64,000 nucleotides of DNA from Plectrocnemia conspersa (Eukaryota; Arthropoda; Insecta; Trichoptera; Polycentropodidae), in assembly GCA_009617715.1 (NCBI GenBank), contig VTFK01000267.1:798190-862189 (forward strand), given 5' to 3'. The notes below the pieces were generated by a model. It was not told where the DNA came from. It saw nothing but the letters and a program-made list of their open reading frames with translations, and made no database searches. Within the stretch, counting starts at the first letter, position 1; each line of letters begins with the position of its first letter. Positions 1-11,518 of this stretch are shown here, in pieces. Made by a program: the position numbers and the translations under genes.

Positions 1-2589
1 TAGTTTATATCATATTTACCAATACATTTTACATCAATCTAGATAAAACAAGCTTCACAGATATTCATAGGCTATTATATATATATATAATATAAAAACT
101 AGCTGTGAATAATGATGTTCGATGCTAGTTAAAAATAAAATGTATAAGTCATAAACATGATTGAAAATCCATAATTTTGCACAATGGAAATCTGATTAAG
201 CTCGCAATTACTCCCATAATAATATTTTAATGGTGTTTGCTATGAAAATTTAACTATACAACAGGAATGCGTATTAAGGCATAATTAACTCAATGGCTTC
301 CACAAAACATTCGATGGCCTCAAGCCAAGGTTGGTAGCGTTTACACAACAATCACCAATGTACGCCTTTAATGGACAGTTAACGTTCCAATTATAAGAAT
401 AGATTAGAAGACAGCCCCTACGGAAGCAAACAATATTATATACATATATAAATATACCATATAAATAAGTATAATATTAAACAGATTATTTCGCATATTT
501 TGCTTAGATCTATTGAATGATATACGGAAATGTTTACTATTTGTTTCATATGTTGGCGTTTAATAAACTATATTACATCTCAGTGCTCGCCTGTCTAGAA
601 CAAAAATAAGATTAGAAACTCAATCTTTAGTTATTGGATGTTTATTAAATTTATCTCTTGCGAAGTATATTTTGATGAGTTATTATAAACGTTCGTATAT
701 AAGCCGGTTTGTATATAAAAGTCTATGTAGTTTATATATATATTTATTTTTTAATAAAATAATACATTCAACATTTTTTTGGTGGTATTATTAATATAAA
801 TATTAAGAATCTCATCAATAGTATTTAAGTAATCTATATAAAGTATATGTTTCATTTTCTTGTTTATGTGATAAAAATAATCACACTAATGGAATAAGAT
901 TTCGTAGCACGATTATAATATTTACGTTCAGTTTAAGATCACTAAGAGACATTTCTCTTGATATTAAGCTGTCAAGATGAATTTGTATGACAGAGCATTA
1001 TTTTGCGAAATGTGTAATTAAACATAAGTACATTCGCACACATTTATAGATTGACCTGAATATGGACAGTTAAATGTTACAAAAATAAACTCTCTGATCT
1101 ACATTATTATTAATAATATTCTAATCTATTACTGAAATAGTTAAGGCATCCCTAATTTTAATTGTTAGTTAGTATTGATTTTTGAACACTGAATTCGTTA
1201 TTGAGGAAACTCCTAAATTATTAATATGAAGCAAAATAGGGTAATTCGCTTCATGGGATTATCGCTTAAGGACTAAACGTCGTATATAAGGATTTATTGG
1301 CAACTAAACTCAAGTCTTTCGCTTTAATTAAAATGCCATTTAGACGCCGCTTATAAATAAATATTTATAAGTAAATTTACTGCATATATAAAATAAAGCG
1401 GAAACGACAAGCCTATTTGTCTGAAAGACGTTATGTTCGAAGACTATTAATTTTAGTTTTCGGTGGTGTTTTCATGGTTGTTTACGATACAGCAAGATAA
1501 AGAGGGTAGTCTTATTTGATTTACATTCTAATCTTAAACAACATATAAGCTAAATACATTTATCAGCTTTTATATTTTAAAATGGCATATATATGCTAGT
1601 GTTACATTTTTAAAATCGTTAAAAAGTTTTATGTTTTTTTTATGCACGCTGTATAAATATAATACCACATTTTAAAATTTGGTTTTGTCTATTTTATTTA
1701 TTTAAAAAAATTAATTCTGCTGTATCGAATTTTATTTCTCCGAATATATACAAACTAAAACGGCTTATATATTTTGGATTTTCGCGATTTTTTCGACATA
1801 CGTTTGATCACGATACTCGTAATGCTTTTTGTTTTAGCCGATGATAGACAGAAATAAAATATTTCAAGCATATAGAGAAGATCTGTGGCAGACGAGCACT
1901 TCAATTAATATTTAATTATTTTTGTGTACAAAGGGTTTTCGCCAATATAATAAACAATATAAAAGTAATTTATATATACATACAATAATTGTATGTGTTT
2001 GTTAGATATACATAATTTTAATAAGACTATATGCAAGTGACAATACCTTATAGAAAATAACCAAATACAATATTTCATTGTTAAAAACCGAAAACAAATC
2101 TAGAAAAGTATGAGATGCTTACTAATGCTTTCTCGACGTTCTGTACGTTATCAAAAAAGTATACCTACTCACAAACGCACAATAATTTATAAATCAATAT
2201 TAGTCAAGACAAAATAATAAAAAAATCTTGGGGTACATAGATAATTTTAATAAAAAGCTCTATAATAAGAATTTAATGCGTGCTTATAATTTGGGTATTT
2301 CCCCACAATCTTTAGACAGTAAAATATTATTCAATCAAAAAACCTGGGTAAGAAAGTATAATTATTATATTTTAAATAGAAAATTATCTGAGATTAGTAG
2401 AATATTTAAAAAAATACTCCTAAAATAATCTCTTGGTAGTAAAATTATTTTAGTAATATGTATTTAAAATTAACACATTTCGGCTAATTTTTACATTATT
2501 TATGAACAGGATTATTAATGTTAGACATAAAAAAAAAGCATTTGCCACTGTTCGGCATGACATATGAGTAATCTAAATATAAAGAATTC
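1..2589. other. AT-rich DNA without a recognisable gene
   Basis: No gene, RNA gene or clear repeat is visible. There are short TA runs (for example near 80-90 and 740). An open frame at 2228-2428 on the plus strand lacks an ATG start, is made largely of Lys, Asn, Ile and Tyr codons as AT-rich DNA produces by chance, and resembles no family I know. It lies just upstream of a LINE fragment in the same orientation and could be a decayed part of it, but I see no motif to support that. Confidence 0.6.
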
Positions 2590-2870
2590 AATTTTTGGGT
2601 TAAATCTATGTTATTTCATTAAATATTAAACTCCCGATATCATATAAAATTACAGTTGTAATCCCGCAGCGTAGTTTGCTAGGACCGCTCTTCTTAATTT
2701 TATATATTAATGATATTGCTATTTAGAAAAATACTGATTTATCGATGTAGGCTATATATGGCAAATCTAGTTCTCACGAGCATAAACAAATTGAAATAAT
2801 GTTACAAACATCTTCAATAAATAAAAAAAATGATACAAACCAAGAGAAAATTTAACCAATATTTTTTAAC
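2590..2870 (+). mobile_element. Decayed LINE reverse-transcriptase fragment (Jockey/CR1 type)
   Basis: Near 2658-2726 the plus strand reads VIPQRSLLGPLLFL followed by YINDIAI. This is the RT motif written GVPQGSxLGPLLFLxYINDL in Jockey- and CR1-type non-LTR retrotransposons. Upstream residues (KLPISYKIT) fit the strand that precedes this motif. Downstream, around 2740-2820, a degraded counterpart of the YADD catalytic box is followed by residues resembling the next helix, but stops and frameshifts interrupt it. A functional element encodes an RT that copies its own RNA at a nicked target. This piece retains only the palm region and is dead. The motif identification is solid; assigning the exact clade is inference. 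Confidence 0.75.
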
Positions 2871-3884
2871 ACGCAGACAACTTTTGTTCTTAATTTCTTA
2901 AAGTAAACGAGGATACTGCATAAAATATAGTACCTGAACATACATCTGAATTCCAAGCATATCCTAAAAAATGCTCACTGTGATTGCGACTCTAAGACAG
3001 ATTTTCAAAAGAAAAAGCATTTACAAAAAAAAATACTATATAAATAATTAATTATATCAGTATTAACATATATTTGCTTTGTGTGGGGGGTATCAGAAAT
3101 ATTTTTTTTCAATAATAAAATCATTTAAAATAAAGCGATACAAATGATATATACACACTTTTCTTGTCACCTTTAAAAAAAATATAGTAGTTCTTTAATA
3201 CAAAAAATATAAATAAGCAAGAGCATTTTAATAAGAATCGATGAATAAAACAAAACAAAATTAAAATTAAAAATAAAATGTCTCAGCAAATTTTGCTTTA
3301 AAGGCGTAAATTGAATTTTTAGTAGCTTCAGGTTCCTAGCAAATTAAATTATTACAAATAGTCCTAAGTTTAGCATTTCTAATAAATTATTATTGTATTC
3401 TTTAAAATTATTTTCACTACCCTAAACAAAAAAAATATGCTGTGACAAATTTGTTCTTTTCTCTTAAAATACTATTTTAAGAAGAAAGTTTATTTTGTTG
3501 CCAGCTGATTTATTGTAATTTAAACAAAATGTATCAATTACTGATAAATTTACCTTAGTTAATACATTAAGCCAGGTTTAAACCATTAATAACATATTTA
3601 ATACTTTACACTCGAATATTTTCAGAGTATATTAAAGAGAATTAAATGCTAATTATAATAATTGACATATAATATTTACGAAGTATGTGGTCGAATATAG
3701 ATAACTGACTAACTGTTACTAACTTTGGACATATACACACATATTTAAAAAAAAGCGTTAATTAAAATCAATTACAATTTACTTAAGAAAAAAATATTTG
3801 ATTTCAGACTTTTTTAAATTATCACAAAGCTATGTAATATCAGTTTGTCAAATATAAAATTTGCATTTTTAGAACGATACTATA
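2871..3884. other. AT-rich spacer, nothing recognised
   Basis: The stretch is dominated by A runs and short T runs, with no open frame of note, no hairpin and no repeat I could match elsewhere in the window. Confidence 0.6.
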
Positions 3885-4735
3885 TTTACTTGAGTACTGC
3901 AAGGATCCAAATTAGGTCCAATGCTATTTTAATTGTTAATTATTAACATAGATATGACAGTAAACTACTTATTTTTTTATTGTATATTGACAAAATATCA
4001 AGAGAGTGTAGTTGATTTTGGATTTCTTTGGTCAGCATAAGGATTTCAATTCTTAATTGAAGTGGACTCAATTATCGATTGCATTTTAGTGTCAAGAAAT
4101 GTCATACAATTTCAATGCCGCGAAATACTCCTAGTATTTCAGTAAATATATTCTAGACAGGCCTTCCTTTAATAATGATCTTGGTGTGACGTATGAAAAT
4201 TAAGTCTACACATTGCACAGACACAACAGATCGATAAATATGCTCGTTTTTATTCTAAGAAATGCACGCTATTTTAAGAATACTTTATTATTATGCTCCA
4301 GCCCGCAACATAAAAAATCTGGTTCGATTATATGGATTTATAGCAAAATGATTCAATTAAATTAATTGCGGCTTGAAAATGTACAAAGTAAATTCCTTTG
4401 GTATTTATACACGAAGAAATACGGGTACTTATTAAGCGATCTATTTACTCATATAATTTTTATTTGTAAAAACAATTGTGTATGATGACATATTTTATCG
4501 AGTCCTTGTTTGACAGGGTTAATTGTATCTTCTCGGGTTTCAATTTGACGATGCTCATTTGCACGCGTCACCATTATTTTTGTCTTTTTTAATAATTGGT
4601 TCAGTGGTTCGTCTGTATGTTGAGATTAAATTCCAGCCAACAAATGGAACTGCCAGTAGGCGTAATATTGAACATACTTTGAACTTGAAATTCAATCACC
4701 ATATGGTATCTACATATGTACTGTTGCTCCTCTAA
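3885..4735 (+). mobile_element. Decayed LINE RT palm and C-terminal region
   Basis: The segment starts with VLQGSKLGPMLF at about 3893-3930, the same RT motif as at 2.66 kb. In the expected order follow DLGVTYE (about 4170), then FILRNAR near 4250, KSGSIIW near 4320, and RLENVQSKFLWYLY near 4370-4410. These correspond to the DLGV, RNC, EYxSxxW and IERVQxKFL blocks that run from the palm to the C-terminus of Jockey/CR1-type RTs. A 70-codon open stretch ending at 4735 continues into the poorly conserved tail. At least five stops or frameshifts break the frame. It cannot be continuous with the piece at 2.6 kb because both contain the same GPLLF block, so these are two separate insertions or a duplication. 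Confidence 0.8.
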
Positions 4736-6394
4736 AAAGCCTTTAAGATCAGACCAATATAAAAGAAATTGGATATAAAAATGAGTCTTGATAAGTGGTT
4801 TTAAATATAAATATTATATCGTCCTACGGCCGTATAGAATAAGCGACATTATTGCAATTGATAAAACGAGAAACTTAACCTAGCAATGTTAAGAAAATTG
4901 TAAGCGATTTTTTAATCGGTTATCATTAACTAATGTTTTACAGATTATTTGTTATATAAAAATATGCTCCTAGACCATTTCAATCCATCACATTAAATTA
5001 AATAAAAACAGTGTCACAATAATATTATCAATACAAATTTAATAAAATTAATTGTAATATATTTTAAAAAGGGTAAATCAGAATAGACCTTCTCTCAATA
5101 TAAGTATCTTTAAACATTTTAACGTTAAATAATCTCTAATAAAATTTCAATTATGGAGACGAAACTTTTGAAGAATTCTAAAAATTATTGCTTTGAATGC
5201 CATTGTTTATTTTTTAAGTATAATGTAATTTTTTGTATTATTATTAATGAAAATCAAAATCGCTAACGTTACCTAAAATATTAATTATTTGATAATAAAT
5301 TCTAATATATACAGTAAATAAATTCACTACTCAAGTGGAGTATCTCGATTTGATACGTTTAGTTGCTTTATTTATATAATGATTCAAAGCCAAGATATTT
5401 AGGTGTAGTAAACAGTAAACGCGATTTACTATGTTCTCGAATCTAAATGTAATTAGAATTTATACGTCGTCCATTGAGTACATTTGCATGATTGATTTAC
5501 CTATGAGATTTAGGTCGTAAATTTTCTGTGTTCGATAAGGGGGTAATTTGGGAAAGCTCGACGCTAACGATTTGACATTGTATAAATAAGCTCGTTGAAT
5601 GCTAAATGAAGCTTTTTGTCTCCCTGGCACATTGAGGTAAATTGAGGAATAATCTTCGTGAAAGATGCACACGAATTAATGTTAAGCACCAGCCAATCTG
5701 AATTTGGGACTTAAAAATATTCTGCAAAAAACGATAAACAATCGATTGAGATAATCAGAAGTTAGTTTGAAAAAATAATTCAGTAGACTTAAATTAACAT
5801 TAGTTAAAATGGTAATATGTCGAAATAAAAAAATGGGTAAGGATACGTGTTTTCAATTTAAAAAAAAATTAAAAAAAGAGCAGTAAAAATTGCGTTGCAT
5901 AAAATAAATATGAATTTATTTTTATGCTATTAAATTATGGTTTCATGCAGGTGACAGGAACATTCTTCGCCAACAACTCTTCTCGACCACAATTCTATGC
6001 GACCATAATTATTCGCTTGAAAATTATTTTCCACATTACTTGTTAAATAACCGCTTTTATTTAGAGCGCATTTTTTGTGGATTGTTTTAGGTTTAACTAA
6101 AGTTTTTACCTATGCTATTGACTTATTTTTAATTATAATAAAAAATATGTAAAATACATAAATATTAAATTTAGAAATGCTTTGTAATTTCATATACAAT
6201 ATAATTTATTTATTAGTGAATAATTACTTTAAATGTATTTATTACAGTAAAAAATAAAAAAAACAATACAGTTATTTATAAACAATTTCATTGCCTAAAT
6301 AATTTCTAAGAAATCAAAATACATATTCATATTTTTCTGAATAAAATTTGTAATTACTTCATTTTATGATACGTTTTATCATTTAATTTTTGTG
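4736..6394. other. AT-rich spacer with one unrecognised short open frame
   Basis: Mostly featureless. On the minus strand 5460-5672 is open for 70 codons with more balanced codon use than its surroundings (it includes runs such as SSFPKLPPYRTQ). I do not recognise it, and it lacks a convincing splice context or start. It could be a transposon relic or chance. Confidence 0.45.
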
Positions 6395-6965
6395 CTTAAA
6401 AGAGCATGTTTTAATTCGGTTGAATTTCATTTTTCACCTCTCAAAATATTTATTTGCGATTGGTGTAAGATCGTAAGTACCGGCTAAAACATTAATAACG
6501 TTAGCGTAAATGGATAAACGCGTATTTTTTATTTTTGGAATATTGTTCGTATACAAGGCAAAGTGAAACGGCCCGAGCAAATTTCGTTAAGAAACTTCAG
6601 GTGGAATTTTACGCGGTACCGAATGTTCATTATTTAGTAAAACAATATAGATTTTACTTATCATGTATAAGCGTATCAAGAATAACAGATAGTCAGTGGT
6701 TTTGTATTTTATAATATGAATTATCATGCCATATTGTCGAAAGCTTTTTCTATATCTAACATTAAAAGACTTTTACTTTATCTTATATTAAAAATTTAAT
6801 AATGTACTATGAATTTCAGCGGTTTTATAAATGGTTGGGAAATAGCTAAAAGAAAGGCAGGTGCTAAATTTGTTTTTAAAGTAATGAATGCAAATTCCAG
6901 GAAGGTGTTTAATTAACGTGTTATCTAACCTGTCAATTCCAGGACTATTTTTATTTTCCAAGTTT
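6395..6965 (-). mobile_element. Decayed Jockey-type LINE reverse transcriptase
   Basis: Read on the minus strand, the order of RT blocks is intact though frameshifted. NSPGIDRLDNTLIKHLPG (about 6940-6890) matches the KAPGIDGIxNxLLKxLP start of the Jockey RT. FSYFPTIYKTAEI (about 6850-6810) matches the YFPxxWKxAxV block. LLMLDIEKAFDNM lies at 6757-6732. NLLGPFHFALYTNNIPKIKN (about 6580-6520) matches VLGPLLFxLYTNDIP. IYANVINVLAG (about 6515-6485) stands where IYADDTAxLA should be. The catalytic Asp pair is therefore Asn-Val and the RT is inactive. The TNDIP and YADD context argues for the Jockey clade proper, distinct from the YADDLK-type pieces elsewhere in the window. The 5' part (endonuclease) was not found. 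Confidence 0.85.
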
Positions 6966-7039
6966 GTAATGACATTTAAAATTTTTCGTGAATATAAGGC
7001 TCAAAGCGTCATCTAGGGACTGTTGTAGGCGGTGTGCGT

Positions 7040-7369
7040 TCTAGTGTCGTCGTTTTTAGGAGGATGAGGTGGCCGACCCTCTAAAGAGGGTTTTGCTCCA
7101 TGGAGGCAATTCGAAAGGCTCTTACCTCGGTGGAGGATGCCTTAAATGAGGTGAAGTCTTGAAAACTTGTCGAATTGCAGCCCGCTGTAATGCTGGTCTG
7201 CTATGAGGCCGGCAATGACAGCTTGACAAGTCGAGGGCTTAAAGAAACCCGACAAGTAGTGCGCTGTCACTCTACTCTGCTTGACGACCCAAGATCAACT
7301 GCCTTACGTGACTTATATCTGTTTATGCCTGACGCATGTCTATTTTTATCAAAACCGGTTTTAAAGTGA
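7040..7369 (+). pseudogene. GC-richer coding-like relic, family unknown
   Basis: Base composition shifts to near-balanced for about 330 bases inside very AT-rich DNA. A frame beginning at an ATG at 7100-7102 runs about 90 codons to 7369 with a single in-frame TGA after MEAIRKALTSVEDALNEVKS. It resumes with KLVELQPAVMLV and continues to the end. The composition and the single stop suggest a decayed coding region, perhaps a transposon gag-like or ORF1-like product, or a host exon relic. It lies on the opposite strand from the adjacent LINE fragment. I do not recognise the protein. Confidence 0.35.
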
Positions 7370-10300
7370 TTTTGAGAAACGTTGGAAAGATGCTGTTCCA
7401 AAAAACGTTATCTTATTTAACGAACGGTCGCCACAATACTAAAAAAATACTTTTGGGTTTTGGCATGGTTCAACTCCAACTGATTTTTAAAATGTTTTTA
7501 TTTGTATTAAAAAATATTTTTTATCCACATTTTTAAACATTTTATTTCTTTATTGTTTATACGCATACAATACTATATAATAAATGTATATTAATTAGAA
7601 CTATCAGTATATATTTAATATAGAGTATGATAACAATATAGTTTATTCAACGATAATATGTAAACAAAGCAAATTCGTATATTCGCGGTTGAAGTATTAT
7701 ATAAAGGATTTTAAGATATATAAATAATTATATATTTATAATAAAAGATTATGAAAGTTTCCTCTAATTATTAATATAACTTCTAATATATTTTTATTTC
7801 AATTCTTTCGATTGTCTCGCAAAATAAACTTTGAGACAGAGATAGTTCTTTCAACACTTACTTGTGTTGCTGGAGCTTTTAAAACCACCATTGCAATTTT
7901 GTGTAAATAAGGATACGTATTTTTATTTTATTCCTAAAATTCTAAAATATGTTTTTTTTTGAAAAAATTATAATATGTTCCAAATATTGCACAGCTTGAA
8001 TTTTTTGTGACTGCATGCTTCACACTACTTTTTGGGATATTTATATAATTGTTAAATATACATTCAATAAATAATTAGTAGTTTGATGAAACAATGTATA
8101 TTAATGTACTTTAAAATGTTTTTATTCATTTTAAAAATGTGCTTTACAAATATCATCAGTCTAAATTTTAGGATTTAAATATTAAAAACAATATAAAACA
8201 TCATTGTTCATTAAATTTTTTTGACGAAAGGCAAATGCGTTTTTATACTTTTATTAAATAACATTTATATGAAGCAATATTTTTTAAAAGTATTAGTTTT
8301 ATAACTGTATATAAGGTCTCATAGTACACCTATCCCTCGATTTAAAAGATTGATGGGTTTCACAAGGTAACAAATATACATAGGTAATAAATATACGAAA
8401 ATATATATAGTGGAACGCATTATATAATAAATGATAGGATCCAGGAAATAAAATCCGACGAGATCGAGAGTAAAACCCCATTAGGAATATATATAGATAG
8501 GTTCTAAAAAATTGCGTAAAACATACTTCTAAGTTAGCACAACATAATTAAAAATTAAATTGTAGCAAGATATTTTTTATTTGTGAATAATAAATATTAT
8601 ATAACTCGTTTTGCTCTATTTTAAATAAAATACTTAAAATTTAAAATAAAAACCGCACAAATATTACGGTAACAAAAGGTAACACTAAAGTTTAGTCACT
8701 AAATTTACCGACCATGTATATGTGTTTATTTGTATACAGTTCCCTAAAATATATTAAAATATGGATAGATATATATTTATTTATATTCAACACCCCAAAA
8801 TAATAATTTCGTTACAGAAACATTTATGCAATTGCCCTTTGAATCCAATTTATGTTTATATTGAGGTTGTATTTGGCAATTTAGATTCTACGCAATTTAT
8901 GATATAAGTATACATAATCATACATATATATTTATACACATGAATGTATATTTACCATTGAATGTACAAATTCATGCCGCTATATTATTTAATGACGTTA
9001 CAAGGAATTTTCGGGTGATTAATGAGGATCGAGGCAATAATCTCTTCGCGAGAGAATATGGGCGAAACGTGACACGGAACGAATAGCGAAATTAAAAAAT
9101 CCAGAAACATACAATATTTATGATCCATGAGTAACGATTCAATATAGAGCCGGGTTGACCTTTGATATTTTTACTAATTTGAAACTGATAAGCTCTTAAG
9201 TACCAATATTTTCGCTCTGGATCGATTTTGCTCCGATGCAAAACTGTCTTTCATATAACAACACCCACGTCGAAGATAAATTATTAAAAAGGTAAATTTA
9301 ATTTAATGTTTTATTAAATATACATATATAATATTATATGTAAATTGCATTCCATATAGTACTTTGGAAAAAAGTCACGTATATATAATTGGATTTTATT
9401 TTATCGAACATATTTTGTGTTTGATGCTCGTAAAAATCATACATATGAATTGATCCTATATTTAAGGCATAATATATTTCACTATTCTAATACCAAATAT
9501 CAATTTATAGCAAGGTTAGTATGGAATAAGATATTTAGTTCTAAGAAAAATGAATGATCTAAAAGTATGACAGCTTAGAGAGTCCCATAAGTGTTAAAAG
9601 AGGAGAAGAGTAAACGTGTATTGTATTCTAAGAAGCTATTCTATAATAATCAACCTAAAAACTGTTCTATTACGAGCAATTCATGTTTAAATTATATTAT
9701 ATATATTTAGGGTCACTTTAAATAATCACTAACGATTTTATATTATTTTCAATTTTTAATTATACATAACTTATAATTTTTATTATTTTATAAGAAATAT
9801 TTTTAGCCAAAAGTTCTGATGAAATTTTTAATGATAACATTAGATATGTTTTTTTATTAGATAATTTTCAAGATCTGTATTAATCATTTTATGTAATGTG
9901 TTTTTGTCATGAAGTATGTATTCTATCTCAACTAGTTTCCATTAAGTGTTATTTTGATTTAAGGCATAATAAAACTATAACTGAAAAAAGCTCATAGTTT
10001 TAAGTCAAAATATATATAAGAGGAGAAAACAGTGAAGAGCTTTCATCGTATATTTTCACCAGATGATCTTTGTTTTATCTGTCTGATAGTTTAGGCTATA
10101 CAATATTTGTACCCTGTAAATTATTCCTAATTAAGTCTAACATAATGAACATACAGTAAAAAACATGTCTTATGACTCTTTATCGTTCGTTATTTGTATT
10201 GTCTAATAAAATATAAAAAATAGTATTATTTAGTTATAAATTATGTTTGTGCAATAAATTTGACATTACTGTAGCCGCATACGCGTTTCTGAAAATCAGG

Positions 10301-10732
10301 TTAAACACTGAATTATAGGCATGGTAGCTGAAACAGGATTCATGAGAAGAGGGAAGCGGTTGCTTTTTCGGACTTTTACGTCTTCGTCTATCATTAAAGT
10401 AACTCAACTTAAGAGTTTAAGACGAGAATATCAGGAGGAAGTTCCTGATAAAGTGCTATAAGAGCGAATACTGAATGGAAGTGAACTTGAAATACATTTT
10501 TTGGCGTATGTAAAAACACTGAAAATATATTATTGCATGCTTTTAGCTAATCCCTGTACTTTTTGTTTAGTATAATACAGACCTATCAAATTGCTAGCGC
10601 GTTAAAGAGACTTGGTAATTTATGGCACTTTTACCACTTGGGATGCATCGGGTTTTTATTCACGATCAATTTTAATATAACATTTGTACCTGCCTAGTTG
10701 ATGAATTCTACATTTTTATTTATATATTACTT
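7370..10732. other. AT-rich DNA, nothing firmly recognised
   Basis: No gene or RNA gene is seen. A moderately GC-richer stretch at 9000-9260 contains TTAAT homeodomain-like words and a TCGCGA core but no coding frame. Another at 10260-10470 has purine-rich words and no frame I can interpret. The remainder is A/T homopolymer and TA-rich sequence. Confidence 0.5.
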
Positions 10733-10969
10733 TCAGGAACATATTCCAATTTTTATTTTAAGAATTCGTGAGTAAGACGATGCTGTCACAAATTTTATTT
10801 GAGCTTGGTAGTAAAGAGACTCATGTCTTATTGGTAAATGTTTTTCTCTAAAGCCTGTGGGTCTTATAAAACCATACAGTTTGCGTGTCAGTTGTAAATC
10901 TAGAAAAGGGAGCGATTTTCTTGTTTCAATGACGAAGAGAGACATGCTTTTATACATATGTATATTCAT
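10733..10969 (-). mobile_element. Possible Penelope-like retroelement RT fragment
   Basis: A 78-codon minus-strand frame reads SLPFLDLQLTRKLYGFI at about 10915-10865, followed by GFREKHLPIRHESLYY. Penelope-like RTs carry a block of the form LPFLDVxxxR, then YRKPTxTxRYxxxxSxHP. The first part matches well and the second loosely (REKHLPIRHES for RKPTxTxRYxxxxS). If correct, this is the C-terminal end of the RT before the GIY-YIG endonuclease, which I could not find downstream (below 10730). Alternatives are chance similarity or another retroelement. Confidence 0.45.
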
Positions 10970-11448
10970 ATAAATATATTAAACTAAACCTGCAAAAAAA
11001 ATATAATAAAAAAAATATAAAAATAAGCTTGAAAATAATACTGTTGTATTACATGTAATATATATATTATACTGTATTCATTTTATATATTATATAATAT
11101 ATGTATTATATATACTTATGTATTTAGATCCGGCAATACAAATCTAAATTATTTGTATTAATAATATATGTTATTTATATAGAATAATATTTGATATTTC
11201 GCTATATTTTTTTATTTATAATTTGACAGGCGTAATAACCTAACGTACTCAATTACAACTGGATAAGTTATTCATCCATAATGAATACGTATAAGTAAGT
11301 ATTAAACACCAGACTAAAAGTCTACGAATCGGTGATGTATATAAATAATAATAAACTATTATGCATATTATAATTACAATCAAAATATGTAATTTTGAAT
11401 CTGCAATCAATTTTTAATAATAGCATTTTTATAAATAAAATTTAAATC
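10970..11448. other. TA-rich spacer
   Basis: Alternating TA/AT stretches (for example 11057-11115) and A runs. No gene or structured element is seen. Confidence 0.6.
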
Positions 11449-11518
11449 TGCTGTGGAGACCCGAACCCATGGCCTCTGTGTTACTAGCCTAGGCCTTACG
11501 AACTATGCTATTCCAACC
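11449..11518 (-). mobile_element. tRNA-derived SINE head, isolated
   Basis: On the minus strand this 70-base stretch starts GGTTGGAATAGCATAGTTCG, like a tRNA acceptor strand plus pol III A box (TAGCxxAGTxxGTAA). It ends with GGGTTCGGGTC, a pol III B box (GGTTCRANTCC), about 35 bases farther on, as in tRNAs. The 3' acceptor strand that would pair with GGTTGGA is absent and the T stem pairs poorly, so it is not a working tRNA. It is best read as the tRNA-derived head of a SINE. The DNA downstream on the minus strand does not obviously match the SINE tail found at 52 and 60 kb. Confidence 0.5.
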
